Of a stretch of DNA of 64,000 nt, positions 36,326-49,500 are shown piece after piece. Location: contig CM035228.1 of NCBI GenBank assembly GCA_020226215.1, positions 1,603,901 to 1,667,900 on the forward strand, in the 5' to 3' direction. How positions within the stretch are numbered: position 1 is the stretch's first letter; each line of letters starts with the position of its first letter. The notes under the pieces were generated by a model, which was given only the letters and a program-made list of their open reading frames with translations, made no database searches and had not been told where the DNA came from. The translations under genes and the position numbers were made by a program. The stretch comes from Sindora glabra. Taxonomy: Eukaryota > Streptophyta > Magnoliopsida > Fabales > Fabaceae.

Positions 36326-36589
36326 AACAAATCCAAATTTTTTTGTCATTTTTTTATTGTAAATTACTAAAAATAATCATTAAATATATTATATATCATT
36401 TAAGCTCATGTAATATTAAGATTGAATTTGAATTTGTAAACTCAACAAATTTGAGCTTAGGTTAATTTATTTACATTGAATTTGAGCTTAAACAAATAAG
36501 CATCTAGTTTTATTTAGCTCTATTATAAACAAACTTTTGCATCGTATAAAAAAGTTTAATAGTGATTTTAGTTCCTTTAAAACATTTTT

Positions 36590-38000
36590 GTGACACCCAA
36601 TATTTTAAAATTTATCATAATTATTTTATTAATAATTATATATACATATTAATAATTAAGATTATTGCGGGTGGGATTAGGATGATAATTAAATTTAAGA
36701 AAATAGAATTTTATTTGTGATGAGAATGGGCATAATTAAATTAATTTAATGTTTGTGTAAAGTTAGTGTTAATGCTTGAGAATTAGATGTTCCATATTGA
36801 ACTATTATAAATCATGATAATACAATGTAGATTGAGTATAGTACACTAAATGATCATATTAGGTTTGACATTTGAATGATATTTTATGAATATTCAAAAT
36901 TTATAAATTTATTATTCATAAAACTTTGATCTTTTAAATAAAATGGTTAAAATTTAAAAGCGTTATTACTTTTGAAAGGTTAGGCCCAAAATTTTAATTT
37001 TTTTGAAATCTTGAATTTTTAATCTTTATTCAATTTTTTAGGGATATTTCAAAATATTCATAATATTTTGTTATGAAACTAGTTTTATTAAAAAATAGAC
37101 TCAATTACCTTTCCAATGATATATAATTTGTTAAAACAAATGTAAAATAGAGGATTTATAATTTAGGAAGTGCTTCATAAAGGATTTCATAGAACTTTCC
37201 ATAACTTCCAATAATATTTTCTCACAATCAATCACTTCTCAAGCCAATGAAATTTAAGCTAAAATTCTCTTCACATATGAACATTGTTGTTGTTTTAACG
37301 AGTTTTTCCATTTTTCATTGGAAATTCAAATTTTTGATGCATTTAATACTCAATTAAATATCATGAACTCATGAATGCAAGTTATTATCACACCATTAGA
37401 GCCATTTCTATTATCGTATTTGATGTAAATCACCATATATATATCAAGATCAAGCACTTATGGTTATAAAGTCATAAAACTCAAAACTTTACATTTTAAT
37501 TCATTTTGTTTAAATTTTTAAAAAAATGGATGGAGTATCCACTCATCCTTTATAAAAGAGATTTATTAGGAAGTTAGATTAAAAAAATTTTCAATTCTAA
37601 TTACACCAAAATTTAAAGTTCTTAGGTTGAGGTTGGAATTCCCCAATAGAAACTAAATAAATTCAAATCTCTTCACCAACTAAGAGGAAACAAAAAATAT
37701 TCTCATGTTCTTATTTTAATTAAATGAAGAAATTAAAGATGAATATTTCTTTACCTTGAATAATTGATGAGAGGAAAAAGGAGAAGATCATAAGGTTGTA
37801 AGGAAGTTAGGAAATTTGAAGAAAAATGAAAGGAGAAGAAGTTGTCTCTAATTTTTAATCCATAATAATTAGGGGTAATTTTTAAAATTTTCTTTAAATC
37901 TCTTTCATACTTATTTATAATTATTCAAAATCTTATACTTTAAGACCTTATTGAACTTTTCTTATTCATTTTTTCACAAAATTCGCATTCTCACATTTAC
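36590..38000. repeat. Possible LTR-type retroelement relic
   Basis: Begins TGTGACACCCAATATTTTAAA, a start seen in many plant LTRs, and ends in a region with purine-rich GAGGAAAAAGGAGAAG (37770-37850). No coding remnant or partner LTR is visible, so this is only a suggestion. Confidence 0.25.
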
Positions 38001-39424
38001 CAAGACATCAATTTTTAATTTATCTCATGCTTGTACATGTTTCTATTCAAACAGGAGTACACTAGTTACTCTAATTATTCTCCTTATACAATAAATTAAA
38101 ATTATTATATTTGAGAGAGATGTAATAGAAATAGGGTTAGCATTAAAAAATTTAGAAAAATTGTAAAACTTGTACAACTTAATTATAATATTCAATTCGC
38201 TTGTCATTAAATCGATTTTATGGCTCAAATTGATATCAATTTTTTTATATTTAAAAACATATATGATAAAAATTTTACATATTGCACAATTATTATAATT
38301 TTTTTTAATTATTAAAAGTAAGTTAGTGATAAATACTCTCTTCGTTCCTATTTATCTATCGTCATTAACTAACTTCACATATATTAAGAAAGTAATTTAA
38401 TTTATTTATTATTAGTGAACTTTACAAGATTACCCTTTATGCATAAAATTTAAGATAGTTAAAAATAGAAAGAGAAATGTAAATGAATAAATGCAAATGG
38501 GTTAATAATACAGATAATAAAATATTTATTAATGAAAAAGAAAAATAAATTTAAAAAAAATATTTAATATTTTATTAGAATTCTAAAGTGACAAATAAAA
38601 AAGAAAAAAAAATTCTTCAAAATGCGATAGATAAAAAGAAACAGAGAGAGTAATTTAATAATTTTTATAGTTATTACTATTAATAGAAAAACATTTTAGT
38701 CAAATAATATATATTTTGAAGAAAGTAGGACTAATTTAATAATTATATAACAAATATTTATTAATTAGAAATTACCCTTGTTTAATTTACCTAATCACAT
38801 ATCGTAAGAAAACAAACCAAGTTTTTGATTAATATATTGTATTATGCATTGTTTATGTCAGAAATAGTAATTTGGCCAGGTGGTCAGGCCGAGCGTTTCC
38901 AAGTGCATTTGCTGTGTTTGACTTCTCCATTGGAGTTCCAACTCAATACCTCTTTATTTCTGAAATCTACGAACATGCACGGAATTCCAACTCTAAAAAA
39001 TACCTACTTATTTAAGTTTTTCTTTCCCATTTTTCGGAACAAATATATTTTGAATTGTTAATTTTTTTTTGGGGGGGGTGAATAAGTGTTAAACTAATCT
39101 CTTGACAAACATATAGTAAACGAAAAGGCTTACTTAGATCCGTGATTTATAAATATTTTCATAATTAAGAAGACAATACACAGGTCAATGATAATGTATG
39201 GAAATTATCCTAAATTACATGCTATTTTTTTCAAATAAACAAAGAAATGAGTAACTTAGTTAATAGTCCGTAACAAAGGAGAATAATGTGCCAAGGCAGA
39301 ATTAAAATAATTTCCTCCTCAACAAAATCCATTCGGTTTTGTAGTTTTCTTTTCGAGCAACATGTACCTATTTAATGTTTGTTGATTTGTTATTTTACAT
39401 TATGATTATGTAAAATCACACCAC

Positions 39425-40858
39425 ATGCCCCCCTCTCTCTCAAGATTCAAATGTGTTTGGTTCCTGCATTCTTTCCTCAAATCAACCAACCACATCAAAC
39501 AAATTCACGCTCAACTAATCGCCAATGGCCTAAAATCGCCCACCTTACTCGCCAAGCTTATTGAGCTTTATTGCAGCTCGCCATCGACAAGCGCCGCCAA
39601 TCATGCTCACTGGGTGTTCCAACACTTGCGCACGCCGGACTTGTTTCTCTTCAATACTCTGATAAGATGCTCTCAGCCCAATCACTCTCTTCTTGTCTTC
39701 CGAGATGGGTTTTCAAGGCCAGACATGGTCTTCGACCATTACACTTACATCTTTGTCCTTGGAGCTTGTGCTCGCTCCCCTTCAGTTTCAACCTTGTGGG
39801 TAGGCAGACAACTACACGCCCGCACAGTGAAACATGGGGTTTTATCAAACATGTTGGTTCCAACAACCACCATTCACTTTTATGCCACCAACAAAGATAT
39901 TGCATCAGCACGACGAGTGTTTGATGAAATGATCCAAAGAAGCAGCGTCACGTGGAATGCAATGATGACGGGTTATTGCTCCCAAAAGGAAGGGAACAAG
40001 AAGTATGCTCGTGATGCGTTGATTCTGTTTCGAGACATGTTGATCGATGAGAGTCGAGCTAAGCCAACCGATACTACTATGGTTTGTGTCCTATCAGCTG
40101 CTTCTCAATTGGGTATGTTAGATACCGGTGCTTGTGTACACGGCTTTGTTGCGAAGACAGTGTTTACTCCCGAAGACGATGTTTTCATTGGCACTGGTCT
40201 TGTGGATATGTACTCGAAATGTGGATGTCTTGACAGTGCTTCAGCTGTCTTTAGGCGAATGCATCAGAAAAACATTTTGACTTGGACGGCCATGACAACC
40301 GGCCTTGCCATTCATGGAAAAGGGAAACAGGCCTTGGAGTTTTTGGATGAAATGAGAGCTTATGGATTGAAGCCAAATGCAGCTACTTTTACGAGTCTGC
40401 TTTCAGCTTGCTGTCATGCCGGGCTTGTTGAAGAAGGTCTTCATTTATTCCATGAAATGAAGAGGAAGTTTCGAGTGATGCCTCAGAGGCGACATTATGG
40501 TTGCATTGTAGACCTCCTAGGCCGAGCGGGACAATTACAAGAAGCTTACGATTTCATAATGGGGATATCAGCTAGTCCCGATGACGTTCTATGGAGGATT
40601 TTGCTTAGCGCATGCAAGATTCATGGAGATGTAATAATGGGCGAAAAGGTGGGGAAGCTTCTCATCCAAATACAACAGGCACAGAGTTCTGAAGATTTGG
40701 CTTCTAAGAGCGAGGACTATGTAGCTCTGTCCAATGTTTATGCTACTGCGGGAAGGTGGAAAGATGTTGAAACAGTGAGGAAAGAGATGAGAGTTAAGGG
40801 GATTCTAAATAAAGCTGGTTGTAGTTCAGTTCGAACAGTCAATTTGGATGCGTTGTGA
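39425..40858 (+). CDS. Pentatricopeptide repeat protein, PLS class, E subgroup
   Basis: Single-exon gene of 477 residues. PLS-class PPR proteins bind organellar RNA base by base and select cytidines for C-to-U editing. After an N-terminal HIKQIHAQLIANGLKSPTLL block, repeats with the usual signatures follow: LFLFNTLIRC, HYTYIFVLGACARSP, GRQLHARTVKHGV, ARRVFDEMIQRSSVTWNAMM, FIGTGLVDMYSKCGCLDSA, FRRMHQKNILTWTAMTTGLA, FTSLLSACCHAGLVEEGL and HYGCIVDLLGRAGQLQEAYD. The tail has the E domain (DVLWRILLSACKIHGDV; DYVALSNVYATAGRWKDVE) and ends shortly after GCSSV with no DYW deaminase, so it would need a DYW partner. Length and order fit the Arabidopsis At3g18970 (MEF20, mitochondrial) type; this assignment is from memory and moderate. 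The mitochondrial or plastid location is not decided by the sequence. The start is the first Met of the frame. Confidence 0.9.
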   Translation: MPPSLSRFKCVWFLHSFLKSTNHIKQIHAQLIANGLKSPTLLAKLIELYCSSPSTSAANHAHWVFQHLRTPDLFLFNTLIRCSQPNHSLLVFRDGFSRPDMVFDHYTYIFVLGACARSPSVSTLWVGRQLHARTVKHGVLSNMLVPTTTIHFYATNKDIASARRVFDEMIQRSSVTWNAMMTGYCSQKEGNKKYARDALILFRDMLIDESRAKPTDTTMVCVLSAASQLGMLDTGACVHGFVAKTVFTPEDDVFIGTGLVDMYSKCGCLDSASAVFRRMHQKNILTWTAMTTGLAIHGKGKQALEFLDEMRAYGLKPNAATFTSLLSACCHAGLVEEGLHLFHEMKRKFRVMPQRRHYGCIVDLLGRAGQLQEAYDFIMGISASPDDVLWRILLSACKIHGDVIMGEKVGKLLIQIQQAQSSEDLASKSEDYVALSNVYATAGRWKDVETVRKEMRVKGILNKAGCSSVRTVNLDAL

Positions 40859-41071
40859 TCAAAAGATTAGAATGTCAGATTTTACGGAAAAAAATGTTAA
40901 GAGACAGAACAACGAAACATAATATGAAACGAGATTACCAACAAATTAATCAAATTTACAATGTAGTCTGGATGAATGGGCCCTCACTAACAACAATGTC
41001 TTAGAGCAACTTCACGATCTATCAGTAACTAAGCACCTATGTGAACTTTGATTTTTATGTTCCTGGTAATA
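40859..41071. other. Convergent 3' region between the PPR and bZIP genes
   Basis: 213 bases separate the PPR stop (+ strand) from the bZIP stop (- strand), so the two 3' UTRs probably meet or overlap here. Confidence 0.6.
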
Positions 41072-44000
41072 CTACTGCTCTCCATTGGACGGGGGACCGT
41101 TTGATTCCACTGCGCCTCCATTAATCCGCTTTTGCAGATGTTCCAAGCTGGCAACCCGCCGCAAGGAAGCTGTTTGCCCCATCTTGTTCCCGGCTATCAC
41201 AGCTGCCGCGTTCTGCTGCACACTATCAATGGAAGAGATGTCCCCCAACCTCTTGTTGACTCTAGGTTCCTGCCTCGGCATAGGATTATTAGAACTGGGC
41301 TGATAAAAGTGATGGTTCGGGTCATCTTGCACCAGGACAGCTGCATCGGTTGATGTGTCCGATGGGCTTCCATCAAAAGACGCCATGCTCATTGATGATC
41401 TCTCAGACATGGCATGAAACATCGGGTTCAACCCAGTAATTCTTTTGACGGTCTCTTCAGCCATCTTCACCTAAAAATATCAGAGTTGCATGAAAGAAAT
41501 ATCAGACAGGTCAAAACGTTAATGATTTTACTTGAAAATTAATATTTGTTTCTTTAATTTAGTTTCTCTAAGCTACGAAATTGATGACCAACAGCTTGCC
41601 AGCAGATAGGGAACTCCTTATCAAGAGCCAGTACGCATTCCGTCATGGGTTTTAACCAAAGCCTATAGAAAAGTAATTAACTGAAAGACATCTGACAAAA
41701 ACCTCTTCACCTTTGCTCTTAATGTTTCAACATCAGCCTTTAATACTCTGTTATCAACAGCAGCCTCATTGTATTTCTGGCCTATGTCAGAAAGGCGCTT
41801 TAACAACGATGAATTTTCAACTCTTAATTGAGCAACCTAAGAAAGAACATCAAGTTAGAAACATGCATACGTCACTTCACAGAACTAACAACGTGAACAC
41901 TGGCAGAAAATGACAGATCTTAAAAGGGAAAAATGAGTGCCTGTGTTTCAAGCTCAGTTAAATGGGCCTGCTTTCTTTTTCTTGAGCGTCTAGCTGACTC
42001 TCTGTTGGAAAGCATCCTGAAAAATAAATGTTATCATGCATTAACTCGACAAGGCAGAATTAATCCTTTAAGGTTTAACCAAACAAATTAATGTTTCAAC
42101 ATAACTAAAAGAAAAGGAGGGGGAAAAAAGGAATAGAGAATCATTGTGTAGCTTTATCACCAACACAGAAATTATTTTGTCAACATGTTGGATAGTTTGA
42201 AAGAAATACTTTAAAGATCTAATATAACAGGAAGCAATTTCTGCCTTGTGATGATTTATTCAGCAAGGAGCTCTACCACTATGTTTGGACAGAGGAGAAT
42301 GGAAAGGAAGGTTCCTTGGTAGGAAGCTTTGATTAAGGAAAGGAAGAGATTGGAGGTTTATAACTAATCCCCCGGAGTTCTCCAACACCCTCTATTATTC
42401 ACTATTTTGTATTCCTTCAAACTGAGAGATTTTGGAGGATTTTCTATACACCCAATCAAGGGGAAGGTAAGTCTTCTCTTGACCATCCATTCTTCTCCCT
42501 TGCCTTACCTTCCATTTTCTCTCATTCTATCTTCATTTTCCTTCCTCCCCTAATTCCCAAACATATCATAATTTAGTTAAACAAAGTTCAAATTCCTAAC
42601 TAGCCCAATTACTTGTCAGCAATTTCCAGTACCAAAAACAGAACACTACAGATACCACGGTTACCTCCTTACTCGTTTTGCATCAGCAGGGTCCATATTT
42701 TCAGTCAATTCAGTCTCTCCCTCAGCTTCTTCATCATCTGACACTTCTCTTGATGATCCACTTGTTGTTGGCCTGATCATAAATGCAGTTTTCTTTTGCA
42801 TGGCAGGTAAGTTTGGAACCCCAACTTGTCCTTTGGCATCTTTATCTTGTATTGTTGATGGATCATTACCAGATGGGCTAGATACTACACAGGCAATAAC
42901 AAAAGACTAAAATGACTTCAGGAAGTATTACCCACATTATGAGTAAACTCAACCTCTAAAGCTTCTAATGCAAAGATTAATCTGATGAGTGGAGAAGATT
43001 TGTGATACTTCGACTAAAACTAGACCGTGGAGATATGTTAGCTCGTAAGAAGTGGATCTCATGAATGTCATCCACTTTCTTTGGTGACTCTTAAAAAAAA
43101 TAGATAGAATAACTGTATTTTTTCATATACTTAACTGCACATGCATTAGCATAAACTTTGATGAACACATACACATATGTCTATAATTCAAACCTGTTGA
43201 AGTAGCCTGTGACCCAACTTGACACGGAATAGATGCCTGTGATTTAGTTTCAGGAAAAGTGGCTGAATCCACAGACTTGACCAAAGATCCCTATTGCCAT
43301 GAGCAGGAGACAAAATTAGATACTGGTCTAATTCTCAAAACAAATATAAGGGGAAGGGGGAAACAGTGACATAATTTCAAACAAATGGCAATTTTTTTTT
43401 TTTCATTTTTTTAAAAAAACTTGCATCCTGGTAAAGATCTCTTGGTCTATTGCCCATACACAAAAAGTTCCAATCATCTAGCAACACCATAGTAATATTG
43501 AAAAGAGAACGTCTTCAACATCAAAAATATTATAAGTTACAAGTCCTTGGCCCCCCGTTAACTAGATTCCCAGTCCCACATTCGGAATCTGACACTAAGT
43601 TGTTAAGAATTGACATAAAACTATAATGCCTTTTTAGAGCCATTCTCCTAGGAATGTTACCTATTGCCTATCAAAGGTACTGCTTTTTTTTAGTGTAGTT
43701 TTTAGTCCTAGATATAGCTATTTCCTACAAGGGTAATCTAGTCTCTGTTTTGGGGGAGAATGGATTTGAGAATGATGAGAGGTGTAAGTACAGTAATGGA
43801 ATCTCAAAGTGTGGTTTAGGAAGGTGTGAAAAATAAGCACTCCGGACGGATGGAGTAAGAAGGGATGCTTTCCTGTATTCTCTAGTGCTTCAGGGTTTCC
43901 TCTATGGTAAGACACCATTGCTGCCTATCTTGGGATTTGTGACAGAGGGGTATTTATAATGAGGAGGTGCTGCTAAGGAAGTACAGACTCAGGTATTAAC

Positions 44001-45622
44001 AACTTAGTATGGAGAATCATGTTGACTGATCATGTGAGGAACAAGAGGCACAATATAGAACAAGGTAGTGGAGGGTTCTGTGTGAGGTATTAGTGATACC
44101 ATTGCTGAGCGGTTAAAGATTCTGACAAGTCAAGTGTGACATTCCTGTGTCTCTCGTGAACCACGATGAGACTTTTATTCTAATCCTATCAAGCCACATG
44201 CTCCGAGAATTTCCATGGTTAAAGCAACCCTTGCTCCTAGAAGTGGATGGCCGCTAGCTAACTTTCACCTCTGTGGAACACTACTTGTTTAGATCACACA
44301 ATTGGTCAGAATATGGCTAGAGAGGGGAGACATGATTCTATGGATCCCCTCTGAGTCAAATGATTTTTGGGATCGTGTACCCCTAGAAGATTGATAAATA
44401 TTGAGCCTCTTTAGAAGTTTTTTTCCTTAAAGTTTGGATCCCTTTTGGGCGCCAACAAACTTCTTGAATTTTTCTGTTATTTTCATGTCTAGGAGTGGTT
44501 CTGTGTTTTCCTTACTTCCAAGTTTAGGGGCTTGTATAAAATTCCAATGACTTAGGTCCAAAATTTGGTATACATAAACGGTCACCAACTTGAAAAGTGC
44601 CATAGTTGTATGCATGTCCACTTACAGATAACCGATTTTAAGAGGAAAACGAACGGATTGAAAATATCTATCTGCACTCTTAGACGTCAGATACCAAAAG
44701 AAAAGCCCAGTTTTATAAGTGGTTTTTTGTTTTTCGAAAGACAATTTTTGCAGAAAATTTTCATTTCATTATATGGAAATAAAGGAGTACTGTATATCTT
44801 TTATGAAAAAAATTGATTCCTAGAGTCATCCTAGGAGAGAAAAATAATTTTGATTATCAATTATTTTTTACCATTTTGATTATACGAAAAATACTCTCCG
44901 TCAAAACAATTGGAGCCTAAATTTTAAATTTGAACCCGAAGGCATAGAGTTTACCATGTTGGCTGAGAGCCTGAGGCATAGATATAGCTAGCTTATTCTC
45001 GCATTCCTAAAATGTCCAAACAAGATAATGAACAGGGAAGGTGAACAATTTCCGCTGCCCTTCAACTTTTGGATTTTTCTTAACCCAGAGAAAAAAAAAA
45101 TTAAGGAAGGAATTAAGCGCACGAAAATTAAAAACCAACCAAGACCAATTACATAGCATAATCTGTTTGCATTTCTGTAACCCGAATTCTCGGCAAGCTA
45201 CATTCATAAATCGAGAAACTAAAAGAATTAATTACCCGAGTCAAAGCCACCGCAGCGCATGCCAGATTGAGCTTGCTCTTGAGGAAAGCCTGGTAATCCT
45301 CGGAATCAACGGGAATGTTCGAAGCAGACCCATTGCCCAAAATGGCAGCATTCTTCTGAACGGTCATCGAATTAGTCCTTTTGGTGGTCTGCTCCAGTTT
45401 GGTTTGGTCCTTGATCTCAACGACGACGACGTCATTTGTCCCAGCAGCTGACGATGAAGAAGGAGGGGATGTTTCTGATGCCAAGGAAGCTTCTTGCAAG
45501 AATAGCTGGAATGCCCACTCGGAAGCGCTACGATTCATCTTGTATGATTGATCAGCTGCCGTGGATATTGGTGGCGGCCATAACTGGTCGGAGATTTCGT
45601 CCACTGAAAACACCCTATCCAT
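41072..45622 (-). CDS. Group C bZIP transcription factor, bZIP63/BZO2H3-like
   Basis: Nuclear ACGT-binding factor; in Arabidopsis bZIP63 dimerises with group S1 members and is a SnRK1 target in the starvation response. Exons (minus): 45622-45236, 43290-43194, 42884-42665, 42016-41941, 41836-41711, 41470-41072, giving 434 residues. The N-terminus is MDRVFSVDEISDQLW, then MNRSASEWAFQLFLQEA (residue block holding the first SnRK1 serine of bZIP63), then NIPVDSEDYQAFLKSKLNLA. Acidic SDDEEAEGETE precedes the basic region MLSNRESARRSRKRKQAHL (from residue 236, with the N-x7-R spacing), followed by a leucine zipper starting LTELETQVAQLRVENSSLL. The C-terminus keeps MAEETVKRITGLNPMFHAM and TASLRRVASLEHLQKRI, which includes the other two SnRK1-type serines. 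Intron 4 is GC-AG. Intron 1 is 1.9 kb. Confidence 0.92.
41837..41940 (-). other. GC-AG intron of the bZIP gene
   Basis: 104 bases. Exon 4 must end LTELETQ and exon 5 begins VAQLRVEN. The donor at this junction reads CAG|GCACTC, and the acceptor is TTCTTAG. Reading through reaches an in-frame TAA before any nearby GT, so a GT donor does not rescue the frame. Confidence 0.85.
43550..44480. repeat. Possible repeat insertion in bZIP intron 1
   Basis: A block with more balanced base composition than the surrounding intron. On the minus strand it shows TATAAATA near 43950 and text typical of LTR promoters, but no partner LTR or coding remnant. The rest of intron 1 (43291-45235) has no gene. Confidence 0.3.
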
Positions 45623-46560
45623 AACTTCTCTCGCAGTTGGCGTTGTTGTTGTCAGCTCAGGGGGGAGCTACAGAAAATAAGAGGCGACGAGTACATTGGT
45701 CACAATATGTTGATATTTTGAAAACAAAAAGGAAGAAAATTAAATAAATTAATAGGTAAACGATGAGACGCAACTAAAAATAGTCAATTTTTACCTTTTT
45801 AGTACGTTGAATTGAAATAGTCTACTCATTCTAATATATTTTATTTTTTATAGGATTCAAATTTAGTACAATCTAAATAAATATACTCATATGACTTTAT
45901 TAATATCCTCGACATTTAATGATTTTGCATTCGTTATATTCTTCCCTTTCTTATCCATTTGGGTTTGTTCTTCTGATCCATATCAGGTACTTGCTCCTTC
46001 CTCCGACATCCAGGATTCGGATTTTGACATGATCTTTCACTTTCTTCAATTGCATTTGTTTGACTTTATCGTTCTATATTCTTGCTATAATTTTGGTGCA
46101 AATTTTGCTTTAAATTGCCTCAATTACGTATCAAAAACATCAGCTTCGTGTCATACTAAGTAAATAATTTTGGATTTAATATCACCTTTCAGGAAGTGAA
46201 TTTTCTTTTCAACTTTTTAGTGTGGAGTAAAAATTAATATCTTTATTTTTTATGTGCTATTTAAGATAAATGTATAAAAATAAAGAAAGTTGAGGAATAA
46301 ATATTATTAGAAAAGAAAGAATATATTTTATTAATCCATCTTTTATTAGGATAAGGGCCGAAAAAGGAGAAAAGTAAACGGAGGAAGGAAAGAAAGAAAA
46401 AAGAAAATTAGAAAAGGTAAAAGTAAGCGAGCACGACAAGTGACAAATGGAAATTGTGGCTGGAGTCAAATTCTGATAGGAAGCAGAGGATTGGTGGCTG
46501 AGACGCGACGGCGGCGGCGCATTGTCCTCCAAATGGATAAACACCAGAATGATGGGCCCT
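45623..46560 (-). promoter_or_regulatory. 5' flank of the bZIP gene
   Basis: Upstream DNA for minus-strand transcription. Near the ATG lies a GC-rich leader with GTTGTTGTTGTCAGCTC-like triplets on the plus strand. A second GC-rich spot with CGCGACGGCGGCGGCGC lies at 46504-46521. No TATA box is assigned. Confidence 0.35.
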
Positions 46561-49500
46561 CACGTCGGTTTTCCCTTTAAGGCACTTAAATCTTGGGATT
46601 TTGTAAAAGATGCATCCAATGAATCCTTCTCAATCTTAAGCAAGCAAAGATTAATTGATTCTGGCCGATTGCGTGTTGTTTTTCTTTTTCAAGTTGGAGG
46701 GAACATATTTTTTTATTGCTGATTGTAGTGCGGTGTGGCAATTATTTTAATTTAGTTTTATGCTTATCTATAATGTTTATTAAAAAAACAAAATGGCCAA
46801 CAACAGCTTATTGGGATTGGCGAGGCGAGGATGTCATATCATTGTTTTTGTGAGCAAATTGTGATAATAATCCTCTCATTCACTGCGTTGTTTAGACTCC
46901 ATTTGCAGCCAACATGTGTATGTTCGATCATATTGTGCAACCAGCGAAGTTGCAATCCTACACAACTATTTAATTGATGAATAATTCATTTTTAAATATC
47001 CAATGTTGATAAATTCCTTCAACATTCTATCATATCATTTGAGAGTTATTTTAGATGAAATTAATAACATCGTTCTTAAAAATTTTAAATTATACAAAAT
47101 TATAATTTTACCTATGAATAATTGTTTATATATATATATAATTTTATTCATTTGTACAAATAATTCTGTTTATATAAATAATATGATTAAATAATAAAAT
47201 TATATATACAAATTATTATTTAGAAATAAAATTACAACCTTATATAACTCATGAATTATTTTATAATTTTAAATATGAAATTATTAAATATGTCATTATT
47301 CTCTTAAAAACTATTTTAAATTGATTGGGTGAAATCAAAATTATAAAAATTAATTATACGAAAATTAATATGGAAACCTAGAGTCTACTCACATAATCTC
47401 TTTAGAATTTTTTATCATCAAATATGGGTAAAATTAACGTACACAACTTTACGGATCGTTCAGCTTATTTAAGCCCAATCAAGTGTTTGGGCCACATATT
47501 AGGCTCTTATTGTTAGGCCATATTATTTGAGCCTAATTTAATAAAATGGTCTGTGCCCAATGATCCCTCCCTCTCTCCTATCCTATGTCAGATTAATGGT
47601 CTCATTTCACTAAAAGAAAGAGAGAAAATAATTGGGCCCAAGCTCAAAAGCTTACTGTAAAATTCAAATATGGAGGCGTGACTCAAAAATACATTAGGCT
47701 GCTTGACGTTGACGGACCATCTGCCATCTGTCATTACATTAAAATTGGATGTTTTCAGCTTGTGACAAAAAATGAGGAAAGAAAGCATAAAAAAATCCTT
47801 CAATTTTGGTACATTTTTCATTTGCAATTGCAGATACGTCCAAGAATGGAATATGCCAGAAGCAGAAGCAACTTGTTAATATTTTAGTTTAGGGTGGATA
47901 TAAAATTTAATTTTTTTTATTTATAAAAGTGATCATTAATATATTTATTAAATTTTATGATTAGTATTATTAATTTTTTATTTTTATTTTTATTTTTATT
48001 AATATAATTATTTATCTATTCATTTATTTGATATATTAAATAGATGAAAAATATTAAAATTTATTATTAAATATATATTTATTTTTTATTTTTTATCATT
48101 TATTTTAGTATTATATTTAAACAAAGAAATTATAATTATAATAGAGATAAAATTAATAATTAATAATATTAATTATAAAATTTAAAGAACGTTAAAGTCT
48201 TTTGATAAATAAAAAAATTAAATATTATATTTATTTATTTAATTTAACCAGGAGGATGAACTGACTTACAAGATTTCAAAACGAAAAGTTGGTAGGCGGC
48301 TTGCCATTAATTTAAAGGACGCCAAAAATTTAAAAGAAAAAATGGCGTACCAAGTGAAGGTTTTGGCATAGCAGTCGGGTAGGGAAACAGGTGAGTTTAA
48401 GAAATTTCCAAGTAGCTTCCCACCAAATGCTGATTTCAGTTTTATTTCTTCGGAATTGGCCGCCATGCCACGATTTCCATGTGATGCAGTGATGGTCTCC
48501 ATCGAGAGGCCGAATGCTACGTTTTAACTTTAAAAAATAGGAAAAATTACGTGCTATATTACTAATTATATAATGTATTAATATATCACCAAATTTGATT
48601 ATTGATATATTATTAAAAATGCATGAAATTTAAATTTAAAAAAAATAAGTTTAATGTGCAAATAAATCTATAATATATCAATAAACTATTTAATCAATAA
48701 TATACTGTAATTTCTCTCAAATAAATATGATCTCATGGTTTACCAAGAAGATATTGTCAAAATTAAAAGGAGTATGGATTTACATATTTTATTGATTATT
48801 GGATAATTTATTATCATTTCTAATTTTTAATTTAAATGAAATTTGATATTTTTTAAAAATTTGGCATCTCTTCATACATTCAAAATTTAATCTTTAATTT
48901 TAATTATAATTAAATAATAAATTATTTTTTTTACAATTTATTTAAAAAAACCCAATCATCACTTAAATTCATATCAAATATAAAATTAACTTACACATAA
49001 AAATCAATTAATAATAAATTATTTTTATCATTATACTAAATAAGCTCTAAACGTTACTAAGCAATACTGTAACGGGGGGTAAGCGTTACTTAACGTTTGA
49101 TTGCAAAAGATGCGTATTCATTTTCTAGCTTCAACTTTACGCAATGCTTACGCTTTTTAAATTTGAAGAATTAGTTTCAAATTATTAAAAAATAATAATA
49201 ATAAAGAACGAAAGAAGTCTACTGCATCTGCCAGCACACATTGAAGTCAAAAATGGTCTTCAATTAATTAAAATAACTTGGCCAGGAGAATTCTCTGCAT
49301 CCGCTAATCTGGCATTCGATTCAATATTATATTCATATTAATAGTATTAATTAGCATTGGGATTTGGAACGAAATCACGCTGTCAGGTGTTTTGAGAGAT
49401 AAGGAAGGAACCTAATTCAACTGTTTAATTCCAATATTTATTTATTGAGATTCCAAATCAAATATAATAACATTGCCAAACGAAGCTTCCCTTTGTATTG

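Larger units (their letters stand above)
33840..39424. other. AT-rich intergenic DNA between the MULE and the PPR gene
   Basis: No intact gene. It contains a repeat pair (33870-34110 and 36030-36290), two copies of the palindromic MITE near 34.8-35.1 kb and an LTR-like relic at about 36590-38000. The 600 bases before the PPR ATG are less AT-extreme and probably hold its promoter; I do not assign a TATA box. Confidence 0.55.

Noticed and set aside
39571..39924. Open frames overlapping the PPR gene in other frames and on the minus strand
   Set aside because: Shadows of the 477-residue PPR frame; no domain text.
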